In this document: positions 6,765-11,966 of the stretch, piece by piece | Layout: every line of letters begins with the position of its first letter | Numbering within the stretch: position 1 is the stretch's first letter | Assembly: GCA_017462505.1 (NCBI GenBank) | Contig: JAFTQY010000032.1 | Coordinates: 1-11,966 of the forward strand | Origin: Clostridia bacterium | Lineage (GTDB): Bacteria > Bacillota_A > Clostridia > Christensenellales > Borkfalkiaceae | Reading direction: 5' to 3' | DNA length: 11,966 nt | The notes under the pieces: model-generated | Databases searched by the model: none | The model's input: only the letters and a program-made list of their open reading frames with translations | Told to the model about the DNA's origin: nothing | Position numbers and translations under genes: made by a program

Positions 6765-7218
6765 AATTATGTTTGTCTGCCTTGGTAATATCTGCCGTTC
6801 GCCGATGGCGGAATTGCTTATGAAAGACATGGTAAAAAGGGCGGGGCGCGAAAACGAATTTATCATCGAATCGAGCGCGACCTCGGACGAAAACGTGGTG
6901 GGCGGCGTGGGCGCGCCCGTGTATTATCACACCCGCACGTTGCTCGAAAGCAAGGGGATATCTTGCGCAGGCAAGCGGGCGCAGGTCTTGGAAAAAGCGC
7001 ATGCAGACAGGTTTGATTTGTTCCTTTGCATGGACGGGTCGAACGTGCGCAACGCAACGCGTATTCTGGGCGCGGAAAACGCGCCTAAAATCAAAAAATT
7101 GCTCGCGTACGCGGGCGAGGACGGCGACGTTGCCGATCCGTGGTACACGCGCGATTTCGAGCGTTCGTACAGCGACGTGAAACGGGGCTTGGAGGGCTTG
7201 CTTGCAAGTTTGCAATAA
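6748..7218 (+). CDS. Low-molecular-weight protein tyrosine phosphatase
   Basis: This is a 156-residue cysteine phosphatase of the LMW-PTP/arsenate reductase-like fold. The P-loop CLGNICRS (11-18) gives the C-X5-R signature, with nucleophile Cys11 and Arg17. The general-acid motif DPWY (130-133, Asp130) is present near the C-terminus, so the active site is complete. The ATG at 6748 was chosen because GAGGA (6735-6739) lies 8 bases upstream and the next Met (6769) would leave almost nothing before the P-loop. The start lies inside the last codons of the Cys-rich gene (17-base overlap), which suggests translational coupling within the feo operon. The substrate is unknown. Relatives act on phosphotyrosine or phosphoarginine in Firmicutes, and family alone does not tell which applies here. 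A hairpin terminator follows. Confidence 0.93.
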   Translation: MTKPYRIMFVCLGNICRSPMAELLMKDMVKRAGRENEFIIESSATSDENVVGGVGAPVYYHTRTLLESKGISCAGKRAQVLEKAHADRFDLFLCMDGSNVRNATRILGAENAPKIKKLLAYAGEDGDVADPWYTRDFERSYSDVKRGLEGLLASLQ

Positions 7219-7233
7219 TGTAAAAGAGATAAA

Positions 7234-7265
7234 AAAAGCGGAGGAGTTTTCACTCTTCCGCTTTT
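7234..7265. terminator. Bidirectional intrinsic terminator between the feo block and the traX-like gene
   Basis: The arms at 7234-7246 and 7253-7265 form a 13-bp stem (AAAAGCGGAGGAG with CTCTTCCGCTTTT, one G:T pair) around a 6-base loop. Read rightwards it ends in TTTT; read leftwards it ends in a run of seven T. It therefore can stop both the feo/phosphatase transcript and the convergent traX-like transcript, whose stop codon is at 7281. Confidence 0.88.
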
Positions 7266-7280
7266 GCGTATATGTAATTT

Positions 7281-8048
7281 TTATAAAAGCCAGACGATCG
7301 CCTGCAAGATAGCAAGGTGGGCGGGGTAGAACACGTAAAAGAAATATTTCAATTTCCATTTGCTCTTTTCGCCGCTGTATAAAAGCAGAATGGGGATAGT
7401 CAAGAGCGACCATGCCGCGATTTTCGGCGGGAACGCCGTGTTAAAAACGAGCAGGACAAGCCCGATCGCCATGGTCAATACGCGCAGGGGCAAAACGTCC
7501 GTTTTTTGCAAAAGGGTGGGGGCAGGTACGCGATGAAAGTCAAAAAGCGAGGCAAACACGGGGAGCATACAGCCCCAAAAGCCGTAATCGACTTGGTTAT
7601 AATAACAAAAGAGGTACGTGCCGACGATTGCGCCGATAAAAAGGAACGGCGCGCAGATTTTTTGCCACAATCTGCTTTCCCTTTGCTTACAGCAAAGGGA
7701 AAGTTTCATAAATTGCAGGGCGTAGATGATCGCGACTGAAAAGGAAAAGGTGATCAAAATGTTATAATAAATTTGTTTAAGGGCGATCGCATACGCGAAG
7801 AAACAAATTAGCCCTAAACCAAACAGCATGGCAAGATGTAAGGGCTTGTTGCGGGTATAGCGACACCCCTCTGCGATCGCAAAGGCAAAAAGCGGCATGG
7901 AAAGCCGTCCGATCTTTCGTAACAGCCAGTAGGTATTAGGGGAAAAACGGTCGAAAAAGATCATGCCGATATGGTCGATCAGCATCAGCGCCGCCGCGAG
8001 GAGCTTTAAAAGATCGGCGTTTATAAAGCGGATTTTTTTGATTTGCAT
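7281..8048 (-). CDS. TraX-family integral membrane protein
   Basis: This is a 255-residue, highly hydrophobic protein with about seven or eight membrane segments. Family landmarks seen: LKLLAAALMLIDHIGMIFF (14-32, with the DHIG motif at 25-28), RKIGRLSMPLFAFAIAEG (44-61), NILITFSF (96-103) and FYPAHLAIL near the C-terminus (240-248). TraX was first known as the F-plasmid protein needed for N-acetylation of pilin; chromosomal Firmicute homologues are widespread and of unknown function, perhaps acyl transfer. No conjugation genes are near, so a plasmid role is not suggested. The ATG comes one base after the TAA of the upstream membrane protein gene, with no good ribosome site of its own, so translation probably depends on re-initiation. 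It is the last gene of the leftward operon and ends at a terminator. Confidence 0.85.
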   Translation of the reverse strand: MQIKKIRFINADLLKLLAAALMLIDHIGMIFFDRFSPNTYWLLRKIGRLSMPLFAFAIAEGCRYTRNKPLHLAMLFGLGLICFFAYAIALKQIYYNILITFSFSVAIIYALQFMKLSLCCKQRESRLWQKICAPFLFIGAIVGTYLFCYYNQVDYGFWGCMLPVFASLFDFHRVPAPTLLQKTDVLPLRVLTMAIGLVLLVFNTAFPPKIAAWSLLTIPILLLYSGEKSKWKLKYFFYVFYPAHLAILQAIVWLL

Positions 8049-8049
8049 G

Positions 8050-8853
8050 TTATTTTTCGCTGTTATCCGTTACGGCGATTTCTTCCGCGAGTATGGATTT
8101 TTTTGTTTTTCTGGCGAGCTTGCTCGCCTTTTTTTCTGCCTTTTTCTGCTGTTTTGTTTCTATCTTTGTTCGTTTTATCGTTGCTTTTAGCTCTAATTTG
8201 GATTGCTTTGCGGCAATTTTTATTTCCATTTGTTCGATAATTTTCGCCTGCTTTTTTTCTTCCCGTTCTTTCGCGCGCTGTTCGACGATAGGTTCTAATT
8301 TTTTATAATTTTCTTCGGCGTTATCACTTAAAGGTAAACCGTCGCAGAAATTTACGATTTTTTCGCCGAAAAAGGGGATTTTCCGTGGTTCGATATGCAA
8401 ATCTTTATACAAGCCGTCCATAATGAAATTCTTTTCAATTTCGAGGAAACGGATAATGAAATAGAACAAAATTTCCAAGATCCAACAGATAATCATAAAC
8501 AGCGTCATCATAAAGGAAATGGGGTCAAAATCTGTTTTGGAAAGCGCCAAACCGTAAACGGCAATCACCAAAAGGGGTAATTTTATCAACCGTTTGCACC
8601 AACCGTAGACGTCGGTGACGCGCTTTCTCAGGCGGGTTTTATTTTGTCGGCTTTCCATAAGAATAAAGAATACAAAATAGCTTGCGGTCAGCGCCAACAA
8701 AGCAACGTTCGCAATCAAAAATCCTGTTTGTGTGGCAAGCGCATAGATAAGATACGCAATGGAAAATAAATGCACGAAAATGGTAATAACCGTACGGATA
8801 CGTTTGAAATCTCTTAAAATTTTTGTAAAGGCAGCTTGGGTATAATCAAACAT
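8050..8853 (-). CDS. Uncharacterised membrane protein with Lys/Glu-rich C-terminal tail
   Basis: I do not recognise a named family. The 267 residues show four likely membrane helices (about 21-39, 43-65, 91-105 and 112-137) separated by short basic loops (SRQNKTRLRKR at 68-78). A soluble stretch follows (140-185), then a long Lys/Glu/Ala-rich segment (about 185-252) that looks like a single charged helix or coiled coil. The tail resembles the charged helices of nucleic-acid- or scaffold-binding proteins, but composition alone proves nothing. Translation begins after a strong AAAGGAG, 21 bases downstream of the methyltransferase stop, and the TraX-family gene starts one base after its stop. 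It is AT-richer than its neighbours by eye. Co-expression with the TraX-like protein suggests a shared membrane task; this is inference. Confidence 0.8.
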   Translation of the reverse strand: MFDYTQAAFTKILRDFKRIRTVITIFVHLFSIAYLIYALATQTGFLIANVALLALTASYFVFFILMESRQNKTRLRKRVTDVYGWCKRLIKLPLLVIAVYGLALSKTDFDPISFMMTLFMIICWILEILFYFIIRFLEIEKNFIMDGLYKDLHIEPRKIPFFGEKIVNFCDGLPLSDNAEENYKKLEPIVEQRAKEREEKKQAKIIEQMEIKIAAKQSKLELKATIKRTKIETKQQKKAEKKASKLARKTKKSILAEEIAVTDNSEK

Positions 8854-8874
8854 AAAATTGCTCCTTTGTCCGTG

Positions 8875-10029
8875 TTATTGTTTGTCTTTTTCTTTCGGCG
8901 GCTTGCCGAAATACGAGTAAAATCCGCAGACAAGATTTGCGTTGAACAGCTTTTTCTTTTTGTCTGCCGTCTTGCCAAACGACCGTTCAAAATCGGGCAA
9001 CGACGTCAGGATATAGGCGTTCCAGTCGGGCAATTTTCTAAAAGCTTTCCCAAACGCCGACATCAGCGCGCGCACTTCCTTTTCTTCGCTCAATCGCTCC
9101 CCGTATGGGGGGTTAGAGAGCAAAACGCCGTATTTTTGATCGCTGGAAAACTTGGTCGCGTCCGCGACGGAAAAGCGGATATGCTTGTCCACGCCCGCCT
9201 TTTTGGCGTGATATTTCGCGATAGAGATCGCCTCGGGATTGATATCGGAGGCGAAAATCGTCGGTTTCACGTCCCGTTTTTCGTTGTCGCGCGCCTCTTC
9301 CCTTGCGCGTTCTAAAATTCCGCTTGGCGCGCACGCCCAAGCCGTAAAATCAAAATCGCGGTGCAAGCCCGGGGCGATATGCAAAGCTTTCATCGCCGCC
9401 TCGATCGGCAACGTGCCGCTGCCACAAAAGGGGTCGGCAAACGGCTTTTCGATATCCCTGTCGGGGTTGTAAAAGGTGCTGTCGATCAACGCCGCCGCAA
9501 GGGTTTCCTTTAAGGGTGCACTGTACGCAAGTGAGCGATACCCGCGTTTGTGCAAGCCGTCGCCCGACGTATCCAGCGTGATCGTCACTTCGTCTTTAAA
9601 AATCGAAAACCCGATGATCGACCGCGCGCCCGTTTCGGCAAACGTCTTTCTGCCCGTGCGGATCTTGTCGGACAGGCGGCGTATCACGGCTTTTTTCGCC
9701 ACGCCCCCCGCGGCTTTGATCGCGGCAAGAGTACTGTGCACGCTCTTTCCGTCCATTAAAATACGGCTGTCGATCGTCAGATAATTTTCCCACGGAATAT
9801 TATAAACGCCCTCGTACAGCTCGTCAAAGGTCACGGCGTGAAAGCGCGAAAGCACGATCAGCACCCGTTCGCCGCTGCGAAGAAGTACGTTGAGTCGCGC
9901 GATATCCTGCCAGTCGCCGTCGATCTCGATACGGCCGTTGTCGGCGGGCGCTTTTTCATAGCCGAGCGCAAAAAGCTGACGTTTTGTAATTTGTTCCAAA
10001 CCCGACGCTACGGGGATCAATAATTTCAT
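8875..10029 (-). CDS. THUMP-domain SAM-dependent rRNA methyltransferase (RlmL/YpsC-like)
   Basis: The 384 residues match the single-domain YpsC-type relatives of RlmL, which methylate guanine N2 in 23S rRNA; the exact target here is inferred. Residues 1-155 form the N-terminal region with the THUMP domain, beginning with the family-typical MKLLIPVASGLEQITKRQL. The Rossmann methyltransferase domain follows, with the SAM-binding motif DPFCGSGT (199-206), the acidic motif ASDINPEAI (260-268), and the catalytic NPPYGERL (306-313). The ATG at 10029 was chosen because the family N-terminus begins there; a longer frame upstream would run through a perfect promoter and over queH. No ribosome site precedes the ATG, and the -10 box is only 9 bases away, so the mRNA should be almost leaderless. 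It heads the leftward operon with the two membrane protein genes. Confidence 0.94.
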   Translation of the reverse strand: MKLLIPVASGLEQITKRQLFALGYEKAPADNGRIEIDGDWQDIARLNVLLRSGERVLIVLSRFHAVTFDELYEGVYNIPWENYLTIDSRILMDGKSVHSTLAAIKAAGGVAKKAVIRRLSDKIRTGRKTFAETGARSIIGFSIFKDEVTITLDTSGDGLHKRGYRSLAYSAPLKETLAAALIDSTFYNPDRDIEKPFADPFCGSGTLPIEAAMKALHIAPGLHRDFDFTAWACAPSGILERAREEARDNEKRDVKPTIFASDINPEAISIAKYHAKKAGVDKHIRFSVADATKFSSDQKYGVLLSNPPYGERLSEEKEVRALMSAFGKAFRKLPDWNAYILTSLPDFERSFGKTADKKKKLFNANLVCGFYSYFGKPPKEKDKQ

Positions 10030-10038
10030 AACGAAATT

Positions 10039-10067
10039 ATTATATAGGAAAACGAGCTTTTTGTCAA
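10039..10067 (-). promoter_or_regulatory. Sigma-A promoter of the methyltransferase operon
   Basis: On the minus strand TTGACA (10067-10062) and TATAAT (10044-10039) are both perfect, with a 17-base spacer. The start codon's A lies at 10029, only 9 bases past the -10 box. The predicted transcript start, a G at 10032, leaves a leader of about 3 bases, without room for a Shine-Dalgarno. Confidence 0.88.
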
Positions 10068-10082
10068 GTTTTATTCGTAAGA

Positions 10083-10111
10083 TTGACAACGGGAGAAAAA
10101 GGGAGTATAAT
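10083..10111 (+). promoter_or_regulatory. Sigma-A promoter of queH
   Basis: TTGACA (10083-10088) and TATAAT (10106-10111) are both perfect, with a 17-base spacer. The ATG follows after 6 bases (AAAGGC), so the seventh base past the box, the usual transcription start, is the A of the ATG. The -35 boxes of this and the divergent promoter are 15 bases apart, back to back. Confidence 0.88.
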
Positions 10112-10117
10112 AAAGGC

Positions 10118-10705
10118 ATGAAAGAGAATTTCGATCGCCTGATGCAGGAACAAATGAAAACGATTGAAAAGGGAACGCCGCTACTTTTGCATAGCTGTTG
10201 CGCGCCCTGCTCGTCCGCGTGCTTGGAACGGCTGAAAGACGTTTTTAAGATCACCGTTTTTTATTATAACCCGAACATCGACGAGGTTGCGGAATACGAA
10301 AAACGCAAAGCCGAACAAATTCGGTTTTTGCGGGAAACGGGCTGGGCGGATATTTTGGATTGCGACCATGACGCGCAGGCTTTTGCGGAAATGGCAAAGG
10401 GGTTAGAAAACGAGCCCGAGCGAGGTGCGAGGTGTTATAAATGTTATGCCTTGCGGTTGGAAAAGACGGCGCAGGCGGCGGCAGAACACGGCTTTTTGTG
10501 GTTTGGCACGACGTTGACCTTATCGCCCCATAAAAACGCCGAGTGGCTGAACGAAATCGGGGCAAAGGTAGGGGGACGGTACGCGATCAACTACCTTTAC
10601 AGCGATTTTAAAAAGCAGGGCGGGTATTATAGGTCGATCGATTTATCCAAGGAATACGGACTGTATCGGCAGGATTTTTGCGGGTGTAAATTTTCAAAAC
10701 GGTAA
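10118..10705 (+). CDS. queH: Epoxyqueuosine reductase QueH
   Basis: QueH reduces epoxyqueuosine at tRNA position 34 to queuosine, the final step after QueA. It is the cobalamin-independent alternative to QueG. The 195 residues match the family. Seen: an N-terminal lead KENFDRLMQEQM, then LLLHSCCAPCS (22-32, with adjacent Cys27-Cys28), YYNPNI (49-54), RCYKCY (105-110, Cys106 and Cys109), TTLTLSPHKN (131-140), YLYSDFKKQGGYYRS (159-173) and a C-terminal DFCGCKFS (187-194). The adjacent Cys pair and the C-X2-C pair are the known iron-sulfur ligands of the family. The ATG at 10118 gives the normal N-terminus. The perfect -10 box ends only 6 bases before it, so the message is probably leaderless. 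It is transcribed alone, divergent from the methyltransferase gene, and ends at a bidirectional terminator. Confidence 0.95.
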   Translation: MKENFDRLMQEQMKTIEKGTPLLLHSCCAPCSSACLERLKDVFKITVFYYNPNIDEVAEYEKRKAEQIRFLRETGWADILDCDHDAQAFAEMAKGLENEPERGARCYKCYALRLEKTAQAAAEHGFLWFGTTLTLSPHKNAEWLNEIGAKVGGRYAINYLYSDFKKQGGYYRSIDLSKEYGLYRQDFCGCKFSKR

Positions 10706-10706
10706 A

Positions 10707-10737
10707 AAAAAGCAAGGGCGTAAAACCCTTGCTTTTT
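10707..10737. terminator. Bidirectional terminator between queH and the XRE gene
   Basis: The arms AAAAAGCAAGGG (10707-10718) and CCCTTGCTTTTT (10726-10737) pair perfectly over 12 bp around a 7-base loop. A T-run closes the hairpin on both strands (five T rightwards, eight leftwards). It sits 2 bases after each of the two convergent stop codons and serves both genes. Confidence 0.93.
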
Positions 10738-10739
10738 CA

Positions 10740-10946
10740 TTAATATTTATCGGAAATGCCGAGCAGATAATCAGACGAAACGTCCAAGCAATTGCAAATC
10801 AGACAAAGCGTTTCTAAGGACGGAAAACTTTTACCCGATTTATAATCGGTAACGCATTGTTTGGAAACATTGATTTCCTTGGCGATTTCCACTTGCGTTT
10901 TTCCGCAATCTTTTAATAATTCGTTAAACCTTTCCGTAAATTTCAT
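10740..10946 (-). CDS. Small XRE-family helix-turn-helix regulator
   Basis: The 68 residues form essentially a single Cro/C1-type five-helix domain. The HTH covers TQVEIAKEIN (17-26) and the recognition helix SKQCVTDYKSG (28-38), followed by the conserved FPSLETLCLICNCLDVSSDYLLG (41-63). There is no effector domain, so its signal is unknown. It lies 15 bases after mnmA in the same direction and may be read through from it, but it also has its own promoter-like boxes. No Shine-Dalgarno precedes the ATG. It is AT-richer than its neighbours by eye, which may point to recent acquisition. No toxin or phage gene accompanies it, so a toxin-antitoxin or prophage role is not supported here. Confidence 0.88.
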   Translation of the reverse strand: MKFTERFNELLKDCGKTQVEIAKEINVSKQCVTDYKSGKSFPSLETLCLICNCLDVSSDYLLGISDKY

Positions 10947-10952
10947 AAATAA

Positions 10953-10981
10953 ATTATATGTTTAATATTCTGCGCTTTCGA
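10953..10981 (-). promoter_or_regulatory. Candidate promoter of the XRE gene
   Basis: On the minus strand TATAAT (10958-10953) is perfect. A weak -35 box TCGAAA (10981-10976, 4 of 6 matches) lies 17 bases upstream, inside the 3' end of mnmA. The ATG begins 6 bases after the -10 box, the same spacing as queH, so transcription would start on the A of the ATG. Confidence 0.55.
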
Positions 10982-11966
10982 TCACGCCGCCGCCAAGACA
11001 GTTGATCCCGTCGTATAAAACTGCATATTGCCCTTCGGTGACCGCACGCTGCCGCTCGGCAAATTCGATATGCAAAGTGCCGTCTTGGCGAACGGACACG
11101 TGCACTTTTTGATCGGGCTGACGGTAACGGAATTTCGCCATGCAATCAAATTCCGTCGCCTGCGGTTTGAACGGTATCCAGTTAAAACCGCTCACCTCGC
11201 ACGATTTGGAATACAGGGGGCTTTCGTCACCGTGGGAAACGTACAGGACGTTGTTCGCCAAATCCTTTTTTACGACAAACCATCTGCCGCCCTCGCTATC
11301 CCCCTTGATACCGCCCAGCTCCAAGCCCTTGCGCTGACCGAGCGTATAATACATCAAACCGATATGCTCGCCCACTTCCTTGCCCGACAGGTCGAGGATT
11401 TTGCCCCTTTGCGCAGGCAGATAGGTCTGCAAAAATTTCCTAAAATTCCGCTCCCCGATAAAGCAGATACCCGTGCTGTCCTTCTTTTTGGCGGTGGCAA
11501 GACCGCGCTCCAAGGCGATTTTGCGGATTTCGGGCTTTTCCATATCCTGCAAGGGGAACAGAACGTCGGCAAGCTGATTTTGCGAAAGCTGATTTAAAAA
11601 ATAGGTTTGGTCCTTGTTTTGGTCCTTGGCTTTTTGCAACAAATGCACGCCGTTTTCGTGCGCGATTTTGCAATAATGCCCCGTCGCGATATAGTCCGCG
11701 CCAAGGCGTTTTGCCTCCTGTAAAAATGGACCGAACTTGATCTCGCGGTTGCACAAAACGTCGGGGTTGGGGGTTCTGCCCGCCTTGTATTCGGCAAGGA
11801 AATAGGAGAACACGCGGTCCATGTATTCCTTGGCGAAATTGACGGTGTAGTAGGGGATATCGAGCACGGAGCTGACCCGTCGCACATCCGCGAAATCGTC
11901 CTCGGCGGTGCAACAGCCGTTTTCGTCGTTCTCTTCCCAGTTGAGCATAAACAGCCCGATAACGTT
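10962..11966 (-). CDS. mnmA: tRNA-uridine 2-sulfurtransferase MnmA (partial; N-terminus outside window)
   Basis: MnmA adds sulfur to U34 of Lys, Glu and Gln tRNAs (s2U34), using ATP and a persulfide. 334 residues are visible and the frame stays open to the right edge. The missing N-terminal 30 or so residues would hold the PP-loop that adenylates the uridine. Seen: NVIGLFMLNWEE at the visible start; RTPNPDVLCNREIKFG with the first catalytic Cys (codon 11751-11753); the ATGHYC segment; KDQTYFLNQL; and DSTGICFIGERNF with the second catalytic Cys (codon 11463-11465). The spacing of the two Cys, 96 residues, is close to that of the E. coli enzyme. C-terminal beta-barrel landmarks include YYTLGQRKGLELGG and the final AVLYDG..CLGGGVI. 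The Met at 11948 lies inside the conserved fold and is not the real start. Confidence 0.96.
   Translation of the reverse strand, partial: NVIGLFMLNWEENDENGCCTAEDDFADVRRVSSVLDIPYYTVNFAKEYMDRVFSYFLAEYKAGRTPNPDVLCNREIKFGPFLQEAKRLGADYIATGHYCKIAHENGVHLLQKAKDQNKDQTYFLNQLSQNQLADVLFPLQDMEKPEIRKIALERGLATAKKKDSTGICFIGERNFRKFLQTYLPAQRGKILDLSGKEVGEHIGLMYYTLGQRKGLELGGIKGDSEGGRWFVVKKDLANNVLYVSHGDESPLYSKSCEVSGFNWIPFKPQATEFDCMAKFRYRQPDQKVHVSVRQDGTLHIEFAERQRAVTEGQYAVLYDGINCLGGGVIESAEY

Noticed and set aside
6613..7413. 266-codon minus-strand frame across the phosphatase and the terminator
   Set aside because: It spans a bidirectional terminator and lies antisense to intact genes, with no recognisable domain.
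10061..10117. Upstream in-frame start for queH
   Set aside because: It would lie across the queH promoter itself, and the QueH family N-terminus fits the ATG at 10118.
10030..10254. 75-codon N-terminal extension of the methyltransferase frame
   Set aside because: It runs antisense through queH and across both perfect promoters. The family N-terminus begins exactly at the Met at 10029.
11028..11597. 189-codon plus-strand frame over mnmA
   Set aside because: It is the shadow of the conserved MnmA C-terminal half.
11946..11948. ATG as the true start of mnmA
   Set aside because: Conserved MnmA sequence (NVIGLF) continues upstream in frame to the window edge, and the PP-loop is still missing.
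1..11966. tRNA or rRNA genes, CRISPR arrays, insertion sequences
   Set aside because: No regular repeats with spacers, no transposase motifs and no tRNA-like cloverleaf sequence were seen on reading both strands; no search tool was run.

Overview
The window reads as a chromosomal segment of a Clostridia-type (Bacillota) bacterium, probably an uncultured gut lineage. This is inferred from the ruvA-ruvB-queA gene order, the FeoA/FeoB/Cys-rich small protein cassette typical of Clostridia, a QueH-type rather than QueG-type queuosine enzyme, strong AGGAG ribosome sites on many genes and consensus sigma-A promoters with 17-bp spacers. Base composition is mid-GC by eye, with AT-richer patches over the 267-codon membrane protein gene and the small XRE gene. 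No mobile element, CRISPR array, rRNA or tRNA was seen.

Layout. Positions 1-3008 (+): the tail of a probable ruvC, then ruvA, ruvB and queA, close together and apparently one operon for Holliday-junction processing plus the penultimate step of queuosine synthesis. Positions 3255-7218 (+): an iron-uptake block with a very short DtxR/MntR-family regulator, a 257-bp regulatory gap with a perfect sigma-A promoter and two related palindromes, feoA, feoB, a Cys-rich one-TM protein and an overlapping low-molecular-weight phosphatase. Positions 7281-10029 (-): a probable three-gene operon reading leftwards (THUMP-type RNA methyltransferase, four-helix membrane protein with a Lys-rich tail, TraX-family protein). 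Positions 10118-10705 (+): queH, divergent from the methyltransferase. Positions 10740-11966 (-): mnmA, cut by the window edge, followed by a small XRE regulator.

How they fit together. RuvA and RuvB drive branch migration and RuvC cuts. QueA and QueH carry out consecutive last steps of queuosine synthesis but sit in different transcription units about 7 kb apart. With MnmA and the rRNA methyltransferase they give the window a strong RNA-modification flavour. The feo block imports Fe(II), and its own regulator and promoter palindromes suggest local iron control.

Most notable observations: (1) three genes on the right side (queH, the methyltransferase gene and the XRE gene) have a TATAAT box only 6 or 9 bases from the ATG and no Shine-Dalgarno, which predicts leaderless or nearly leaderless mRNAs; two sit back to back in an 88-bp divergent promoter. 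(2) The feo promoter carries a perfect 16-bp palindrome and a 13/16 degenerate copy next to a minimal DtxR-like gene with a hybrid metal-ligand set. (3) A protein-like antisense open frame fills the queA-regulator gap. No clearly new multi-gene system could be demonstrated.
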